Assembly: GCA_024803745.1 (NCBI GenBank) | Contig: JANJXV010000043.1 | Location: forward strand, 889,501-953,500 | Length of the DNA: 64,000 bases | From: Megascapheus bottae | Lineage: Eukaryota; Chordata; Mammalia; Rodentia; Geomyidae | Reading direction: 5' to 3' | Shown: positions 35,358-47,740 of the stretch, in pieces | How the letters are laid out: each line of letters begins with the position of its first letter | Numbering within the stretch: the stretch's first letter is position 1 | Program-made: the position numbers and the translations under genes | The notes under the pieces: model-generated | Told to the model about the DNA's origin: nothing | The model's input: the letters and a program-made list of their open reading frames with translations, nothing else | The model's database searches: none

Positions 35358-38300
35358 GGGTGAGGGTTAGGGTGAGGGTTATGGTTAAGTTTAGGTTTAG
35401 GGTGAGTGTGAGGGTGAGGGTTAGTGTTAGGGTGAGGGTTAGGGTTAGGGTTACAGTTAGGGTTAGAGTGAGGTTTAGGGATTGGGTTAGGGTTATGTTT
35501 TCGGTTAGGTTTAGGGCTAGGACTAGGGTGAGAGTTAGGGTTATGATTAGGGTTAGGGTTAGGGTTAGGGTGAGGTTTAGAGAGAGGGTGAAGGTGAAGG
35601 TTAGGGTGAGGGTGAGGGTGAATGTTATGTTGAGGGTTAGGATTAGGGTGAGGGTTAGGGGTAGTGTTAGGTTTAGATTTAAGGTTAGTGTTGGGTTAGT
35701 GTTAGCTTCATTGTTAGGATTAGGGCTAGGACTAGGGTTAGGGTTATGGTTAGGATTAGGATTCGGGTTAGGGTTATATTGAGGGTTAGGGTGAGGGTGA
35801 GGGTTAGGGTTTGGCTTAGCGTTAGAGTTAGTATTAAGTTTATGGGGAGGATGAGGTTTAGGTTGAGGGTGAGTGTGAGGGTTAGGGTCAGGGTGAGGAT
35901 TTGGGTGAGGGTTAGGATGAGGGTGTGGTTTAGAGTGAGTGTGAGGGTTAGGGTTAGGGTTAGGGGGAGGGGGAGGTTGAGGGGGAGGTTGGGTAAGGGT
36001 TAGTGTTAGGGTTAGGGTTAGGGTTAGGGTTAAGGTTATGGTTTGGTTTAGGGTTAATGTTAGGGTTAGGGTCAGGGTTATGGTTAGGGTTACGGTTAGG
36101 CTTAGGGTTAGGGTTAGCGAGAGGATGATGGTGAGGCTGATGGATAAGGTGAGGGTTACCGTTAGGATTAGGGTTAGGGTTAGGGTTGGGGTTAGGGTTA
36201 TGGTAAGGGTGAGGGTTAGGGTTAGGGTTAGGTTTAGCCTTAGGATTAGGGTGAGGATTAGGGTGAGTGTTAGGGTTATGGTTAGGGTGAGGATTTGGGT
36301 TAGAGTGAGGGTTAGGGTTTGGGTTAGGGTTAGGGTGATGGTGAGGGTGACAGTTAGGGTTACGCTGGGGGTGAGGGTTAGGTTTAGGGTTAGTGTGAGG
36401 TTTAGGATGATGGTTAGCGTGAGGGTTAGGGTTAGGGTTAGGATTAGGGTTATGGACCCTTAGGGTTAGGGTTAGATTTAGGGTTAAGATTAGGTTTAGC
36501 GTTAGGGTTGGGGTTAGTGTCAGGTTTATGGTTAGAGTTAGGTCTAGGAGTAAGGTTAGGGTTAGGGTTAGAATTAGGGTTAGGGTTAGAGTTATGTGGA
36601 GGGTTGCGGTGAGGGTTAGGGTTTGGTGTAAGATTAAGTTTAGGGGTAATGTTAGGGTGAGGGTGATGTTTAGGGTTAGGGTAAGGAGGGGGGTGAGGGT
36701 GATGGTGAGGTTTATTGTGAGGGTGAGGGTTAGGATGACGGTAAGAATGAGGGTAAGTGTTAGGGTGAAGGTTAGGTTTAGAGTTAGGGTTAGGGTTAGG
36801 GTGAAGATGAGGGTTAGGGTGAGGGTGAGGTTGAGGGTAAGGGTTAGTGTTAGGGTTAGGGTTTGGGTGAGCGTTAGCGAGAAGGTCAGGGTGAGGGTTA
36901 GCGTTAGGGTTAGGGTTAGGGTGTAGGTTAGTGTTAGGGAGAGGGTTAGTGTTATGGTTATGGTTACGGTTAGGGTTTGGGTTAGGGGTAGGTTTAGATT
37001 TAGGGTTAGAGTTAGGGTGAGTGTGAGGGTTAGGGTGACCAGAGTGTGAGGGTTAGGGTGAGCCTGAGTGTGAGGGTAAGTGTGAGGGTTAGGGTTAGGT
37101 TTAGGGTTGGGAATAAGGTTAGGGTGAGGCTTACAGTTATGGTTACTGATAGGGTGAGGTTTGGGGTGAGGATGAGGGTTAGGGTTAGGGTTAGGGTGAA
37201 AGTTAGGGTGAGGGTGAGGGTGGGGGTTAGACCTAGGTTTAGGGTTAGGGTTAGGGTTTTATTGAGGATGAGGGTGAAGGTGAGGTTTAGGGTTAGGGTT
37301 AGGATTAGGGTTAGGTTTAGGGTGAGTGTTGGGGTTAGGGTTAATGTTAGGGTTAGGGTGAGGGATGGGCTAAGGGTTAGGGTGATGGTTAGGCTTAGGG
37401 TTATGGTTAAGGTAAGAGTGAGGGTGAGGGTTACGCTGAGGGTGATGGTTAGGTTTAGGGTTAGGGTTAGGTTTAGGGTGAGGGATAGGGTGAGGATTAG
37501 GTTTAGGGTTAGGTTTAGGATTAGGGTTATGGACCCTTAGGGTTAGTGTCAGGTTTATGGTTAGGGTTAGGGCTAGGACTAAAGTTAGGGCTAGGGTTAG
37601 AATTAGAGTTAGGGATAGGGTTATGTGGAGGGTCCCGGTGAGTGTTAGGGTTAGGGGTAGGATTAGGTTTAGGGGTAATGTTAGGGTGAGGGTGAGGTTT
37701 AGGTTTAGGGTAAGGGTGAGGGTGATGTGATGGTGAGGGTTAGTGTGAGGGTGAGGGTTAGGATGAGGGTAAGAATGAGGGTGACTGTTAGGGTGAAGGT
37801 TAGGTTTACGGTTAGGTTTAGGGTGAAGGTGAGGGTTAGGGTGAGGTTTAGGGTGAGGTTTAGGGTGAGGGTTAGGGAGAGGGTTAGGGTTATGTTTATG
37901 GTTAGGGTTAGGGTTTGGGTTAGGAGTAGGGTTAGAGTTAGGGTTAGGGTTACGATGAGGGTGAGGGTTAGGGTAAGCCTTAGTGTGAGGTTTAGGCTGA
38001 GCCTGTGTGTGAGGGTGAGGGTGAGAGTTAGGGTTAGGTTTAGGGTTTTGAATATGATTAGGGTGAGGCTTATGGTTATGGTTACTGTTAGGGTGAGGTT
38101 TGGGGTGAGGATGAGTTTTAGGATTAGGTTTAGGGTGAAGGTTAGGGTGAGGGTGAGGGTGAGGGTTAGAGCTAGGTTTAGGTTTAGGGTTAGGGTTTTA
38201 GTGAGGATGAGGGTGAGGGTGAGGGTTAGGGTTAGAATTAGGGTTAGGTTTAGGGTGAGTGTTAGGGTTAGGGTTAGGGTTAGTGTTAGGGTGAGGATTA

Positions 38301-41300
38301 GGGATTGGGTGAGGGTTAGGTTGATGGTTAGGCTTAGGGTTAGGGTTAAGGTGAGGGTGAGGGTGAGGGTTAGAGTTAGGGTGAGGTTGAATGTTAGGAT
38401 TAGGGTTAGGATGAGGGTGAGGATTAGGGTGAGCGTGAGGTTTAGGGTGAGGGTGAGGGTTAGCTTTCGGGTTAGAGTGAGGGTTAGGGTGAGGCTTAGG
38501 ATTAGGGTTAGGTTTAGAGTGAGGGTGAGGGGTAGCATGAGGGTGAGGGTGAAGGTGAGCCTGAGGGTGAGGATGAGGGTGAGTGTTAGGGTTAGAGTTA
38601 TGGTTAGAGTTAGGGTTAGGGTAAGAGTGAGGGTGAGTGTTAGGGTGAAGGTAAGGGTTAGGTTTAGGTTTAGGTTTAGGGTTAGTGTTAGTGTTAGGGT
38701 GAGGGTTAGGGTTAGGTTTTTTGTCAGGGTTAGGCTTTGGTTCAGGGTTAGGGTTTGGGTTATGGTTAGGGTTTTGTTTAGGGTTAGGGTTAGGGTGAGG
38801 GTTACGATTAGGGTTACAGTTAGGCTTAGGGTTATGATTAGGTTGAGGATGAGGGTTGGGTAGATGGTTAGGGTGAGGGTTAGGGTTAGTGTGAGGGTTA
38901 GGGTTAGGTTTAGGCTTATGGTTAGATTGGGTGAGTGTTAGGGTGAGTGTCGGGTAAAGTTAGGGTGAGAATTTGGGTTAGAGCGAGGGATAGGTTTAGG
39001 GTTTGGGTTAGGGTGAGGGTGAGGGTGAGATTTAGGGTTACGGTACGGTGAGGGTTAGGGTTAGAGTTAGTTTTAGGGTGATCGTTAGGGTGATGGTAAG
39101 GGTTAGGGTATAGGTTAAGGTTAGGGTTATGGACCCTTAGGGTTAGTTAGGTTTAGGGTAAAGGTTAGGTTTAGCATAAGGTTTATGATTAGTGTTAGGT
39201 TTATGGTTAGGGTTAGGGCTAGGATTGGGGTTAGGGTTAGGGTGAGGGTTAGGGTTAGGGTTCTTGTTAGTGTTAGGGTGAAGGTGAGGGTTAGGCTTAG
39301 GGTGAGGGTGAGGGTTAGGGTTAGCCTGAGTTCAAGTGTTAGGGTGAGGGTTAGGGTGAAGGTGAAGGTTAGGGTAAGGGTGAGAGTTAGGGTTAGGTTG
39401 AGGGTTGGGATTAAGCTTAGGGTTAGTCTTACAGTTAGGGTTAGTGTTAGGGTGAGGTATGGGGTGTGGATGAGGGTTAGGGTTAGGGTGATGGTGAGGG
39501 TTAGAGTTAGGTTTAGGGATAGGGTTAGGGTTAGAATGAGGGTGAGTGTGAGGGTGAGGGTTAGGGATAGGGTTAGGGTTAGGGTTAGGGTTAGGGTTAG
39601 GGTAGGGTGAGGTTTAGGGTTAGGGTTAGGGTTAGGTTGAGGGACTGGGTGAGGGTTAGATTGAAGATTAGGGTGAGGATTTAGGTTAGCGTGAGGGTTA
39701 GGGTAAGGGTAAGGGTTAGGCTTAAGGTGAGGGTGAGGATGAGGATCAGGGTTAGGGTTAGGGTGAGGTTGAGTGTTAGGGTTAGGGTTAGGGTGAGGTG
39801 ATGGTGAGGGTGAGGGTTAGGGTTAGTGTTTGGGTTAGGGTGAGGCTTAGGGTTAGGGTTAGGTTGAGGGTTAGGGTGAGATTGAGGGTGAATGTGAGAC
39901 TGAGGGTGAGGTTGAGGGTGCGATTTAGGGTTAGGGTGAGGATTAGGGTTAGGGTTAGTGTGAGGGTGAGGGTTAGGCTGAGGGTGAGGTTGAGGGTTAG
40001 GGTTAGGTTTAGGGTTAGGATTAGGATTAGAGCGAGGGTGAGGGTTAGGGTTAAGGTTTGGTTTAGGGTTAATCTTAGGTTTAGTGTTAGGGTTATGGTT
40101 AATGTTAGGTTTATGATTAGGGTTAGGGCTGGGATTAGGTTAGGGTTAGGGTTAGGGTTATGTAGAGGGTTAAGTTGAGGGTGAGGGTGAGGGAGAGGGA
40201 TAGCCTTACGGTTAGGGTTAGGGTTAGGGTTGGAGTGAGGGTGATGGTTATGGTTAGGGTTAGGGTTAGGCTTAGGGTTAGGGTGAGGATGAGTGTTAAG
40301 GTAATGGTTAGGGTGCCGCATAGAGTTAGGGTTAGGTTTAGGATTAGGGTTAGAATGAGGGTGAGGTTTAGGGTTATTTTTAGGGTTAGGGTTAGGGTTA
40401 GGGTTAGCCTTAGGATAAGGGTTAGGGTGACGTTAAGGGTGAGTGTTAGTGTTAGGGTGAGGATTTGAGTTAGGTTGAGGGTTAAGGTTAGGGTTAGGGT
40501 TAGGGTTAGGGTTAGGGTTAGAATGAGGGTTAGGGTTAGGGTGAGGGTGAAGGTTATGTTGAGGGTTAGAGTGAGGGTGAGGTTTAGGGTTAGGGCTGGA
40601 TTTAGGGTTAGGTTTGGGGTTAAGGTTAATTTAGCGTTATTGTTAGGGTTAGTGTTAGGTTTATGGTTAGGGTTACTGCTAGAACTGGGGTTAGGGTTAG
40701 GATTAGTGTTAGGCTTAGGGTTATGTTGAGGGTTTGGGTAAGGATGAGGGTTAGGATTAAGGTTAGGGTGAGGGTGACCTTAGGGTGAGGGTGAGGGTGA
40801 GGGTGAGGGTTAGGGTCAGGGTCAGGGTGTGGCTGAGAGATAGGTTGATGGTGTGGGTTAGAGTGAGGGTGAGGGTGAGAGTTAGGATTAGGGTTATGGT
40901 GAGGGTTATGGTGAGGGTCAGGGTAAAGGTTAGTGTGAGGGTGAGGGATAGGGTGAGGGTTATGGTTGCGATTAATGTGAGGTTTAGGTTTAGGGTTAGG
41001 GTTAGGGTTAGGTTAGGGTTAGTATGAGGGTGAGGGTTAGGGGTACGTTTAGGGTTAGGGTTTGGTTTACTGTTAGGGTTATGGTTAGGGTTATGGTTAG
41101 GGTTAGGGTGAGGATGAGGGTTAGGGTTAAGGTTAGGGTTAGGGTTAGGATTAGGCATAGAGTTAGGGCTAAGGTTAGGTTTAGGGTTAGTGGTGGATTT
41201 AGGATTATGGTTGGGTTACGGTTAGTGTTATGGTTAGGGTTAGGGTGAGGTTGAGGGTTAGGGTAAAGGTTAGAGTTAGAGTGATGGTTAGGGTTAGGGT

Positions 41301-44300
41301 TAGTCCTAGTGTGAGAGTTAGTTTTAGGGGTAGTTTTAACGTTAAGCTTTGGGTTAATGTTAGAGTGAGGTTAGGTTAGGGTTTGGGTTAAGGGGTAGGG
41401 TTAGGTTTTGGGATACTTACGGTTAAGGTTAGGATTAGGTTTAGGGTTTGGGTTATGTTTAGCTTAGGCCTAGGTCTAGATTTAGGGTTTGGGTTAGGCT
41501 TATGGTTAGGGTTTGAGGTAGGGTTAGGATTGGGGTGAGGGTTAGGGTTAGGGTTAGTGTTAGGGTTAGGTTTAGTGTTAGGGTTAGGTTCAGGGTTAGG
41601 GTTAGTGTCAGGGTTAGGGTTAGTGGAAGATTTAGGGTTATGGTTTGGGTTATGGTTAGGGTTATGGTTATGGTTATGGTTAGGGTGAGGTTGAGGGTTA
41701 GGGTTAGTGTTAGGGTTAGGGTTAGGGTTGTGTTAGGATTAGGGTTAGGGTTGGGTTAGGGTTTTGTTTAGTGTTATGGATAGGGTTAGGGTTAGAGTTA
41801 CTGTGAGGGTTAGGGTTAGGGTTAGAGTTAAGTTTTAGGTTAGGTTGAGGTTTATCGTTAGGTTTAGAGTTAGGGTTAGGTTTTGAGTGAGGTTGAGGGT
41901 GAGGGTGACTGTGATTGTTAGGGTTAGGGTTAGGTGTAGGGGGAGGGTTAGGGTGATGGTTAGCGTTAGGGTCATGGTTAGGGTTAGGAACCCTTAGAGT
42001 TAGGGTTAGGGTTAGGATTAAGGTTAAGTTTAGCCTTAGGGTTTGGGTTAGTTTCAGGTTTATGGTTAGGTTTAGGGCTAGGACTAGCGTTCGGGTTCGG
42101 GTTAGGGTTATGTATAGCGTTAGGGATAGTGCTAGGATTAGAATTTGGATTAGATTTAGGGTTAGTGTTAGGATTAGGTTGAGGGTTAAGTTTAGGGTAA
42201 GCGTTAGGTTTAGAGTGAGGATGAGGGTGAAGGTTAGGGTAGGGTTAGGGTTAGGGTGAGGGTTAGGGTTAGGGTTAGGGTTAGGTTTATTGTTAGGGTT
42301 AGGGTAAGCGTTAGGTTTAGAGTGAGGGTGAGGGTGAGGGTGAGGTTTAAGGTTAGGGTTAGGGTTAGGGTTAGTATTAGTGTTAGGGTTAGGGTTAGGC
42401 TTAGGCTTATATATAGACTTAGGGCTTTGCTAGGATTAGTATTTGGATTAGGGTTAGGGTTAGGGTTAGGTTGAGGGTTAGGTTTATGGTAAGTGTTAGG
42501 TTTAGGGTGAGGGTTAGGGTAGTGTTAGGGTTAGGATGAGGGTTAGGTTTAGGGTTAGGGTGAGTATTAGGGTTAGGGTTAGGGTTAGGGTTAGGGTTAA
42601 AGTTAGTGTCAGGTTTAGCGTTATGATTAGGGTTTGTGCTAGGTTTAGGGTTAGGGTTAGGGTTAGGGTTGGCTTTACGTTTAGGGTTATGGTTTTGGTT
42701 AGGGTTAGGCTTAGGGTTAGCATGATGGTGAAGGTGACGGTTAGGTTTGGGATGAGGGTGAGGGTGATGATTAGGGTGAGAGTGAGTGTTAGGGTGAGGT
42801 TTACGGTTAGGATTAGTGTGAGGTTTAGTTTTAGGGTTAGGGTTAAGGTTAGGGTTAGGAGTAGTGTGAGTGTTAGTGGTAGGGGTAGGGTGAGGGTGAG
42901 GGTGAGGTTTAATGTTAGGGTTAGGATTAGGGTTAGGGTGAGTGTGAGGTTTAGTGTTATGATTAGGGTTTGAGTTAGGTTTACGTTTAGCATTCCGGGT
43001 AGGTTTAGGGTTAGGGTTTGGGATAAGGTTAGGGTTATTGTCAGGATTACGGTTAGGGGTTAGAGTGAGGGTGCGGGTTAGGGTTAGGGTTAGGATTAAT
43101 GTTAGGTTTAGGGTTAGTGTGAGGGTTAGATTTTGGGGTAGGTTTAGGGTTAGGGTTTGTGTTAGGGTTAGGGTGAGGGTTAGGTTTAGGGTTAGGGTTT
43201 GGGTTAAGGGTTAGTGTTAGGTTTGGGGATACTTACAGTTAAGGTTACTATTAGGGTTAGAGTTAGGATTATGTTTAGCTTAGGTCTAGGTCTAGGTTCA
43301 GGGTTTGGGTTAGCCTTTGGGTTAGGGATAGGGTTAGGGTTAGGTTTTGGGTTATGGTTAGGGTTATGGTTAGGGTTAAGGTTAGGTTTAGGGTGAGGGT
43401 GAAAGTTAGGGTTAGATTCAGTGTTAGGTTTAGTATTTGTGTTAGAGTTAGGGCTAATTTTTGTGTTAGGGTTTTGTTTAGGGTTAGAGTTAGGGTGAGG
43501 GTTAGAGTTAGGGTGAGGGTTAGGGTTAGGGTTAGGATTAAGGTGTAGGTTAGGTTGAGGGTTAGGTTGAGGGGTAGCATTAGGTTTAGATTTAGGGTTA
43601 TGTTTAGGATGAGGGTGAGGGTGAGGGTTAGGGTTAGGTTAAGGTTAGGGTTGGGGTTAGAGTTAGGGTGAGGGTGAGGTGAGGGTTAGGCTCATGGTTA
43701 GGGTTAGGGACCCTAAGGGTTAGGTTTATGGTTAGGATTATGGTTAGGATTACAGTTAGTGTTAGGGTGAGGGTGCGGGTGAGAGTGAGGGTTTGGGTTA
43801 GGGTTAGGGTTAGGGTTACAATTAGGGTGATGTTGAGGGTGAGGGTTAGGGTTAGGATTAGGGTTAGGGTAAGGGTAAGGGTAAGGGTTACAGTGAGGGT
43901 AAGGGTTAGTGTTAGGTTTAGGGTTTAGGTGAGGGTTATGGTATGGGTCAGGGTGAGGGTTAGGTTTAGGGTAAGGGTTAGGGTGAAGGTGAGCGTTAGG
44001 TTTAGGGTGAGGGTGAGGGTTAGGTTGAGCCTGAGTGTGAGGGTTAGGGTGAGGGTTAGGCTGAAGTTGAAGGTTAGCGTGAGGGTGAAATTTAGGGTTA
44101 GGTTTAGGGTTGGGATAAAGTTTACGGTGAGGCTTTCGGTGAGGGTAAGGGTTAGGGTGAGGTTTGACGTGAGGATGATGGTTAGGGTTAGGATCAGGGT
44201 GAGGGTGAGGGTGAGGGTAGGGTTAGGTTTAGGGTTAGGGTTAGGGTTAGAGTGAGGGTGAGTGCTAGGGTTAGGTTTAGGTTTTGGGTTAGGGTTAGGG

Positions 44301-44540
44301 TGAGGGTGAGGGTTAGATTTAGGGTTAGTGTTAGGGTTAGGGTTAGCGTGAGGTATTGGGTGAGGGTTAGGGTGAGGGTTAGTGTGAGGATTTAGGTTAG
44401 CGTGAGGGTTAGGGTTAAGGTTATGGTTAGGGTTAAGGTTAGGGTGAGGGTAAGTGAAGGGTGAGGGTTAGGGATAGCATTAGGGTTAGGGTTAGGGTGA
44501 GGGTTAGGATGAGGTTTACAGTGAGGGTTAGGGTTAGAGT

Positions 44541-44789
44541 TAGAACCCTTGGGTTAAGGTTATCACTAGCGTTACGTTTAGGGTTAGGGTTAGGTTTATG
44601 GTTAGGTTTAGGGCTAGCCCTAGGGTTAGGGTTAGGGTTAGGATTATGGTTAGGATTAGGGACACTTTTCATTAGGGTTAGGGTTTTGGTTAGGAGTGAG
44701 GGGTTGTGTTTATGGTTAGGGTTAGAGTTAGATTTTTGGTAAGGGTTAGGGTTTGGGTTAAGGGTTAAAGTTAGGTTTAGGGACTCTTA
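44541..44789 (+). repeat. Triple box module, spacing 118 and 121 bp
   Basis: Boxes at 44541 (TAGAACCCTT), 44659 (GGGACACTTT) and 44780 (GGGACTCTTA). The second interval holds a diverged GGAGTGAGGGGTTGTG block near 44693. Confidence 0.72.
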
Positions 44790-46677
44790 CGGTTAGGGTT
44801 AGGATTAGAGTTAGGGTTAGGGTTATGTTTAGGTTTAGGGTTAGGGCTAAGTTTCGGGTTTGGTTTACTTTTGGGGTTAGGGTTAGGGTTAGGGTTAGGT
44901 TGAGGGTTAGGGTTAGGGTTAGGTTTAGGTTTAGGTTTAGAGGTAAGGTTAGGTTTAGCGTTAGGTTTGGGTTAGTGTTAGCTTCATTGTTAGAGTTAGG
45001 GCTAGGACTAGGGTTAGGGTTAGAATTAGGGTTAGGGTTAGGGTTAGGGTTATATTGAGGGTTAGGGTGAGGGTGAGAGTTAGGGTTAGGCTTAGCGTTA
45101 GTAAACATTAAGTTTATGGGGAGGATGAGGTTTAGGTTGAGGGTGAGGGTTAGAATCACAGTGAGGGTGTGAGTGAGGGTTAGGATGAGGGTGTGGTTTA
45201 GGGTGAGTGTGAGTGTGAGGGTTAGGGTTAGGATTAGGTTAAGGTTTAGGGTGAGGATGAGGGTGAAGGTTAGGTTGAGGTTTAGGGGGAGGGTTGGGTA
45301 AGGGTTAGTGTTAGGGTTAGGGTTTGGGTTAGGGTTAAGGTCAGGATTAGGTTTAGGGTTAGGGTTTTGTTTACAGTTAGGGTTAGGTTTAGGGTTACGG
45401 TTAGGGTTAGGGTCAGGGTTATGGTTAGGGTTACGGTTAGGCTTAGGGTTAGGGTTAGCGTGAGGATGATGGTTAGGCTGATGGATAAGGTGAGGGTTAG
45501 GGTTAGGTTTAGGCTTAGGGTTAGGGTGAGGGTTAGGGAGAGTGTTACGGTTATGTTTAGGGTGAGGATTTGGGTTAGGGTGAGGGTTAGGGTTTGGGAT
45601 AGGGTTAGGGTGATGGTGAGGCTGACGGTTAGGGTTATCATGAGGGTGAGGGTTAGGTTTAGGGTTAGGGTTATTTTTAGGGTGAGGGTTAGGGTAAGGG
45701 TTAGGGTTAGGGTTAGGATTAGAGTTATGGACCCTTAGGGTTAGGGTTAGGTTTAAGGGTTAGGTTAGATTTAGCATTAGGGTTTGGGTTAGTGTCAGGT
45801 TTATGGTTAGGTTTAAGGTTAGGACTAGGGTTAAGGTTATAGTTAGAATTAGATTTTGGTTCAGTGTTATGTTGAGGGTTAGGGTGAGATTTAGGGTTAG
45901 GGTTAAGATTAGGGTTAGGTTTAGGGTTAAGTTTAGGGTGAAGGTCAGGTTTAAGGTGAGGGTGAGGGTGAGAATGAGGGTGGGCTGAGGGTGAGGGTGA
46001 GGGTAAGGGTTAGGGTGAGGGTTAGGGTTACTGTTAGCTTTAGGGTTAGAGTGAGGTTTGGGGTTAGGGTTAGCTTGAGGGTTAGGGTGAGGGTTAGGAT
46101 TAGGGTTAGGGTTAGAGTGAGGTTTAGGGTGAGGACTAGGATTAGGGTTAGGGTTTGATTTAGGGGTAGGGCTAGGGTGTGGGTGAGGTTTAGGGTGAGT
46201 CTGAGGGTGAGGGTTAGGGTGAGGGTTAGAGTGAGGGTGAGGTTTAGGGTTAGGCTTATTGTTGGGATTAAGGTTAGGTTTAGGCTAACGGTTAGGGTTA
46301 GGTTTAGGGTGAGGTTTGGGGTGAGGATGAGGGTTAGGGTTAGGGTGAGGGTCAGGGTGAGGGTGAGGTTTAGGGTAAGGGGGAGGGTTAGGATTAGGTT
46401 TAGGATTAGGGTTACGGTTAGGTTTAGTGTGAGATTTAGGGTGAGGATTAGGGTTAGGGTGAGGGATTGGGTGAGGTTAGGGTGAGGGTTAGGGTGAGGG
46501 TTTGTGTTAGGATGAGGGTAAGAATTAGGGTTAGGATTAAGGTGAGGGTGAGCATGAGGGTGAGGGTTAGGGTTAGGGTTAAAGTGAAGTTGAGTGTTAT
46601 GGTTAGGGTTAGGGTTAGGGTTAGGGTTAGGGCTAGGACTAGGGTTAGAGTTAGGGTTAGAATTATTGTTAGGGTTG

Positions 46678-46828
46678 GGGACCCTTATTGTTAGGGTTGG
46701 GACCCTTATGGTTAGGGTTAGGGTTTGTGTTAGTAGTTAGGGGTTATGTTTAGGGTTAGGGTTTGGGTTAGGTTTTTGGTAAGGGTTAGGTTTTGTGTTA
46801 AGGGCTGGGGTAGGTTTATGGACCCTTT
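46678..46828 (+). repeat. Box cluster with a short 21-bp duplication
   Basis: GGGACCCTTATTG at 46678 is repeated 21 bp later as GGGACCCTTATGG (46699), then a TGGACCCTTTT box follows at 46819, 120 bp on. GTAGTTAGGGGTTATG lies between them near 46733. The first two boxes look like a local duplication. Confidence 0.75.
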
Positions 46829-47522
46829 TGGTTATTGTTAAGATTAGGGTTAGGGTTAGGGTGATGTTTAGGTTTAGGTCTAGGACTAGGTTAAGGGTTT
46901 GGTTTAGTGTTAGGGTTAGGGTCAGGGATGGGGTTAGGGTTTGGGTTAGCGTTAGGGTTAGGATTAGGGTAAGGGTTAGCGTGAGGGTTAGCGTTAAGTT
47001 TAGGGCGAGGTTGACGGTTAGGACGATGGTGAGGGACAGGTTGACGTTTAGGTTTAGGGTGAGGGTTCGGGTTAGTGTTTGGGTTAGGATTAGGGCTAGG
47101 ACTAGGTTTAAAGTTAGGATTTAGATTAGGGTTAGGTTAAGGGTTCTTGTTAGGGTGAGGGTTACGGAGAGGGTGAGGGTTAGTGTTAGTGTTAGTGTTA
47201 GGTTTAGGATAAGGTTAGGGTTAGCGTTAGGTTTATGGATAGTGTTAGGATTAGGACTAGGGTTATGGTTAGGGTAGGTTTAGGGTTAGGGTTAGGGTAA
47301 AGTTAGGGTTACTGTGAGGGTTAGGTTTGTGGTTAGGATTTGGGTTATGTTTAGGGTTAGGTTTGAGGTTTATGAAAAGGGTGTTGGAGAGGGTGACAGT
47401 TGGGGTTAGGGTGAGGGTGAGGATGAGGGTGAGGGTTAGGGTTTGGTTTAGGGTTAGGGTTAGGATTAGGGTTAGAGACACTTATATTTAGGGTTAGGCT
47501 TAGGGTTAGGGTTAGGGTTAGA

Positions 47523-47740
47523 GTTATGTTTAGGGATAGGATTAGGGTGAGGGTGAAGGTTAGTTTTATGTTTAGGGTTAGGTTAAGGTTTAGGGTGAGG
47601 GTTAGGGTTACACTTAGGGTTAGGGTTAGAGTTATGTTTAGGGATAGGATTAGGGTGAGGTTGAAGGTTAGTTTTAGGGTTTGGGTTAGGTTAAGGGTTA
47701 GGGTGAGGGTTAGGGTTACACTTAGGGTTAGGGTTAGAGT
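47523..47740 (+). repeat. 108-bp tandem duplication inside the array
   Basis: GTTATGTTTAGGGATAGGAT at 47523 recurs at 47631 with the following GGTTAAGG and GGGTTACACTTAGGG blocks. A third start (GAGTTACG) appears at 47738 and then diverges. Confidence 0.82.
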
